From Patescibacteria group bacterium (lineage in GTDB: Bacteria > Patescibacteriota > Minisyncoccia > Minisyncoccales > S141-161): 6,763 nt of DNA. Numbering within the stretch: position 1 is the first letter of the stretch; each line of letters starts with the position of its first letter. The notes below the pieces were generated by a model. The model was not told where the DNA came from. It did no database searches and saw nothing but the letters and a program-made list of their open reading frames with translations. The position numbers and the translations under genes are program-made. The stretch spans positions 1 to 6,763 of the forward strand of contig WFWQ01000010.1 in the NCBI GenBank assembly GCA_015491015.1. Direction: 5' to 3'. Shown piece after piece: positions 5,868-6,763 of the stretch.

Positions 5868-6763
5868 AAATCCAAACCTCTCACCTCCCACCTCCCACTT
5901 CCAACTTCCAAAAGTAGTAGCTATTTTAGGTCCTACCGCAGCGGGGAAAAGTTATTTAGCTGTAAAGTTAGCTAAAAAGTTTAAAGGGGAAATAATTTCA
6001 GCTGATTCAAGACAAGTTTACAAAGGGATGGATTTAGGAACAGGTAAGATTACTCCAAAAGAGCAAGAAGGTGTTCCTCATCATCTTCTAAGCATTGTTG
6101 AACCTCAAGAGTATTTTAGTGTAGTAGATTTTAAAGAAAGGGCTAAAAAGTTAATTTTAGAGATAAACCAAAGAGGAAAACTTCCTTTTTTAGTAGGAGG
6201 AAGTTGGCTTTATATTTATGCTTTATTAGAAGATTGGCAAATTCCCAAAGTGAAGCCTAATTTTAAGTTAAGAGAAGAGTTAGAAAGAAAAAGCTTAAAA
6301 GAGCTTAAAGAGATTTTGAAAAAGTTAGACCCAGGAAGATTTGAAACTGTAGATCTTAAAAACAAAAGAAGAGTAATTAGAGCTATAGAGATAGCTAAAG
6401 CTTTAAAGAAAGTCCCCAAGTTAAAAAAGAGAAAGCCTTTTGATTATTTAAAGTTAGGAATAGAAGTAGATTTTAAAACTTTAGAAAAAAAGATAAAAGA
6501 AAGGCTTTTGAGAAGAATCAAGTTAGGATTGATTGAAGAGGTAAGAAAACTTCATCAGGAAAAAGGTTTGTCTTTTAAAAAGTTAGAAAGCTTTGGCTTG
6601 GAGTATAAATGGGCAAGCTTTTATCTTCAAGGTAAAGTATCTAAAGAAGAAATGATTGAAAAGCTTTACCGAGATATAAGAAGGTTTGCTAAAAAACAAA
6701 TCAGAGTTTTTAAAAAAGACAAAGAAATAATTTGGATAAAAGATCAAAAATCTGCAGAAAGAG
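5845..6763 (+). CDS. miaA: tRNA dimethylallyltransferase (partial at right edge, start uncertain)
   Basis: Transfers a dimethylallyl group to N6 of A37 in tRNAs reading UNN codons, the first step of i6A/ms2i6A formation. Numbered from the TTG at 5845, the P-loop GPTAAGKS is residues 29-36, and ISADSRQVYKGMDLGTGKI (51-69) holds the catalytic aspartate D54. GVPHHL is 76-81 and VGGSWLYIYALLED (117-130) replaces the usual GGTGLY. These are followed by DPGRFETVDLKNKRRVIRAI, GLIEEVRKL, a FGLEYKWASFYLQGK block and RRFAKKQIRVFKKDKEIIWI. The frame is open to the window end (306 codons), so only a few residues should be missing. There is no in-frame ATG between the thrS stop and the P-loop; the first ATG (6028) is inside the conserved core. 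The TTG at 5845 overlaps thrS by 23 bases and is my best guess. GTG 5791, TTG 5797 and TTG 5812 are also open, and a non-standard ATT start at 5923 cannot be excluded. Family identity is firm; the start is not. Confidence 0.93.
   Translation, partial: MLKKLSTKNPNLSPPTSHFQLPKVVAILGPTAAGKSYLAVKLAKKFKGEIISADSRQVYKGMDLGTGKITPKEQEGVPHHLLSIVEPQEYFSVVDFKERAKKLILEINQRGKLPFLVGGSWLYIYALLEDWQIPKVKPNFKLREELERKSLKELKEILKKLDPGRFETVDLKNKRRVIRAIEIAKALKKVPKLKKRKPFDYLKLGIEVDFKTLEKKIKERLLRRIKLGLIEEVRKLHQEKGLSFKKLESFGLEYKWASFYLQGKVSKEEMIEKLYRDIRRFAKKQIRVFKKDKEIIWIKDQKSAER
5874..5908 (+). repeat. Five degenerate 7-base tandem repeats, C-rich and G-free
   Basis: The units are AAACCTC, TCACCTC, CCACCTC, CCACTTC and CAACTTC, end to end. 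Positions 3, 4, 6 and 7 of the unit (A, C, T, C) are the same in all five copies. The array sits inside a 57-base run without any G (5857-5913), of which bases 5871-5910 contain 22 C. This contrasts sharply with the purine-rich plus strand of the neighbouring genes. It begins just after the thrS stop and ends just before the conserved N-terminus of MiaA. If translation of miaA starts upstream, the array encodes most of NLSPPTSHFQLP. It may instead be untranslated leader. Its role is unknown. Confidence 0.8.

Noticed and set aside
5586..5891. Minus-strand open frame of 101 codons over the thrS end and the repeat tract
   Set aside because: Extremely Phe/Ser-rich product typical of the antisense of an A-rich coding strand, opposite the conserved anticodon-binding domain.
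5868..5910. Repeat tract as a CRISPR array or an intrinsic terminator
   Set aside because: Units are 7 bases with no spacers, and the absence of G rules out a stable GC hairpin or a terminator stem.
6216..6419. Minus-strand open frame of 67 codons inside miaA
   Set aside because: Antisense shadow of conserved MiaA sequence.

Overview
The window is a compact, AT-rich (roughly one third G+C) bacterial segment with five protein-coding genes and almost no intergenic DNA. Three genes are complete: rnhB, dnaE and thrS. One (miaA) runs off the right edge only a few codons short of the usual family length. One (a secreted or surface protein) is cut by the left edge. TGA is used as a stop at the end of rnhB, so the code is the standard bacterial one.

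Several traits suggest a Candidate Phyla Radiation bacterium (Patescibacteria; Parcubacteria or Microgenomates type). The ThrRS is 573 residues long and has no TGS domain. The DnaE is about 1061 residues long with a shortened C-terminus. MiaA has a GLEYKW..FYLQGK block where most bacteria have a GYKE-type block. The left-edge protein has the 'P..GNV..PL.TS..PQTK.G.L.L' N-terminus that I recall from CPR surface proteins. None of the gene starts has a clear Shine-Dalgarno sequence. This assignment rests on recognition, not on a database search. High Lys/Glu content and Arg encoded mostly by AGA/AGG fit AT bias and possibly a warm habitat, which is a weak inference.

Layout: bases 1-909 are a leftward transcription unit, rnhB followed by the surface-protein gene, joined by a 4-base ATGA stop/start overlap. 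Bases 910-943 are a 34-base divergent promoter region containing a minus-strand TATAAT so close to the rnhB start that its transcript would be nearly leaderless. Bases 944 to the end are a rightward unit, dnaE-thrS-miaA, with a 16-base gap between the first two. Between thrS and the conserved start of miaA lies a G-free, C-rich tract of about 57 bases containing five degenerate 7-base repeats. No ATG precedes the miaA P-loop in its frame, so that gene's start is unresolved.

Functionally the core is housekeeping: RNase HII removes ribonucleotides from DNA, DnaE is the replicative polymerase with an apparently intact PHP metal site, ThrRS charges and edits tRNA-Thr, and MiaA isopentenylates A37 of tRNAs reading UNN codons. 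I saw no mobile element, CRISPR array, RNA gene or new defence-type system. The least explained items are the heptamer tract at the miaA start and the left-edge secreted protein.
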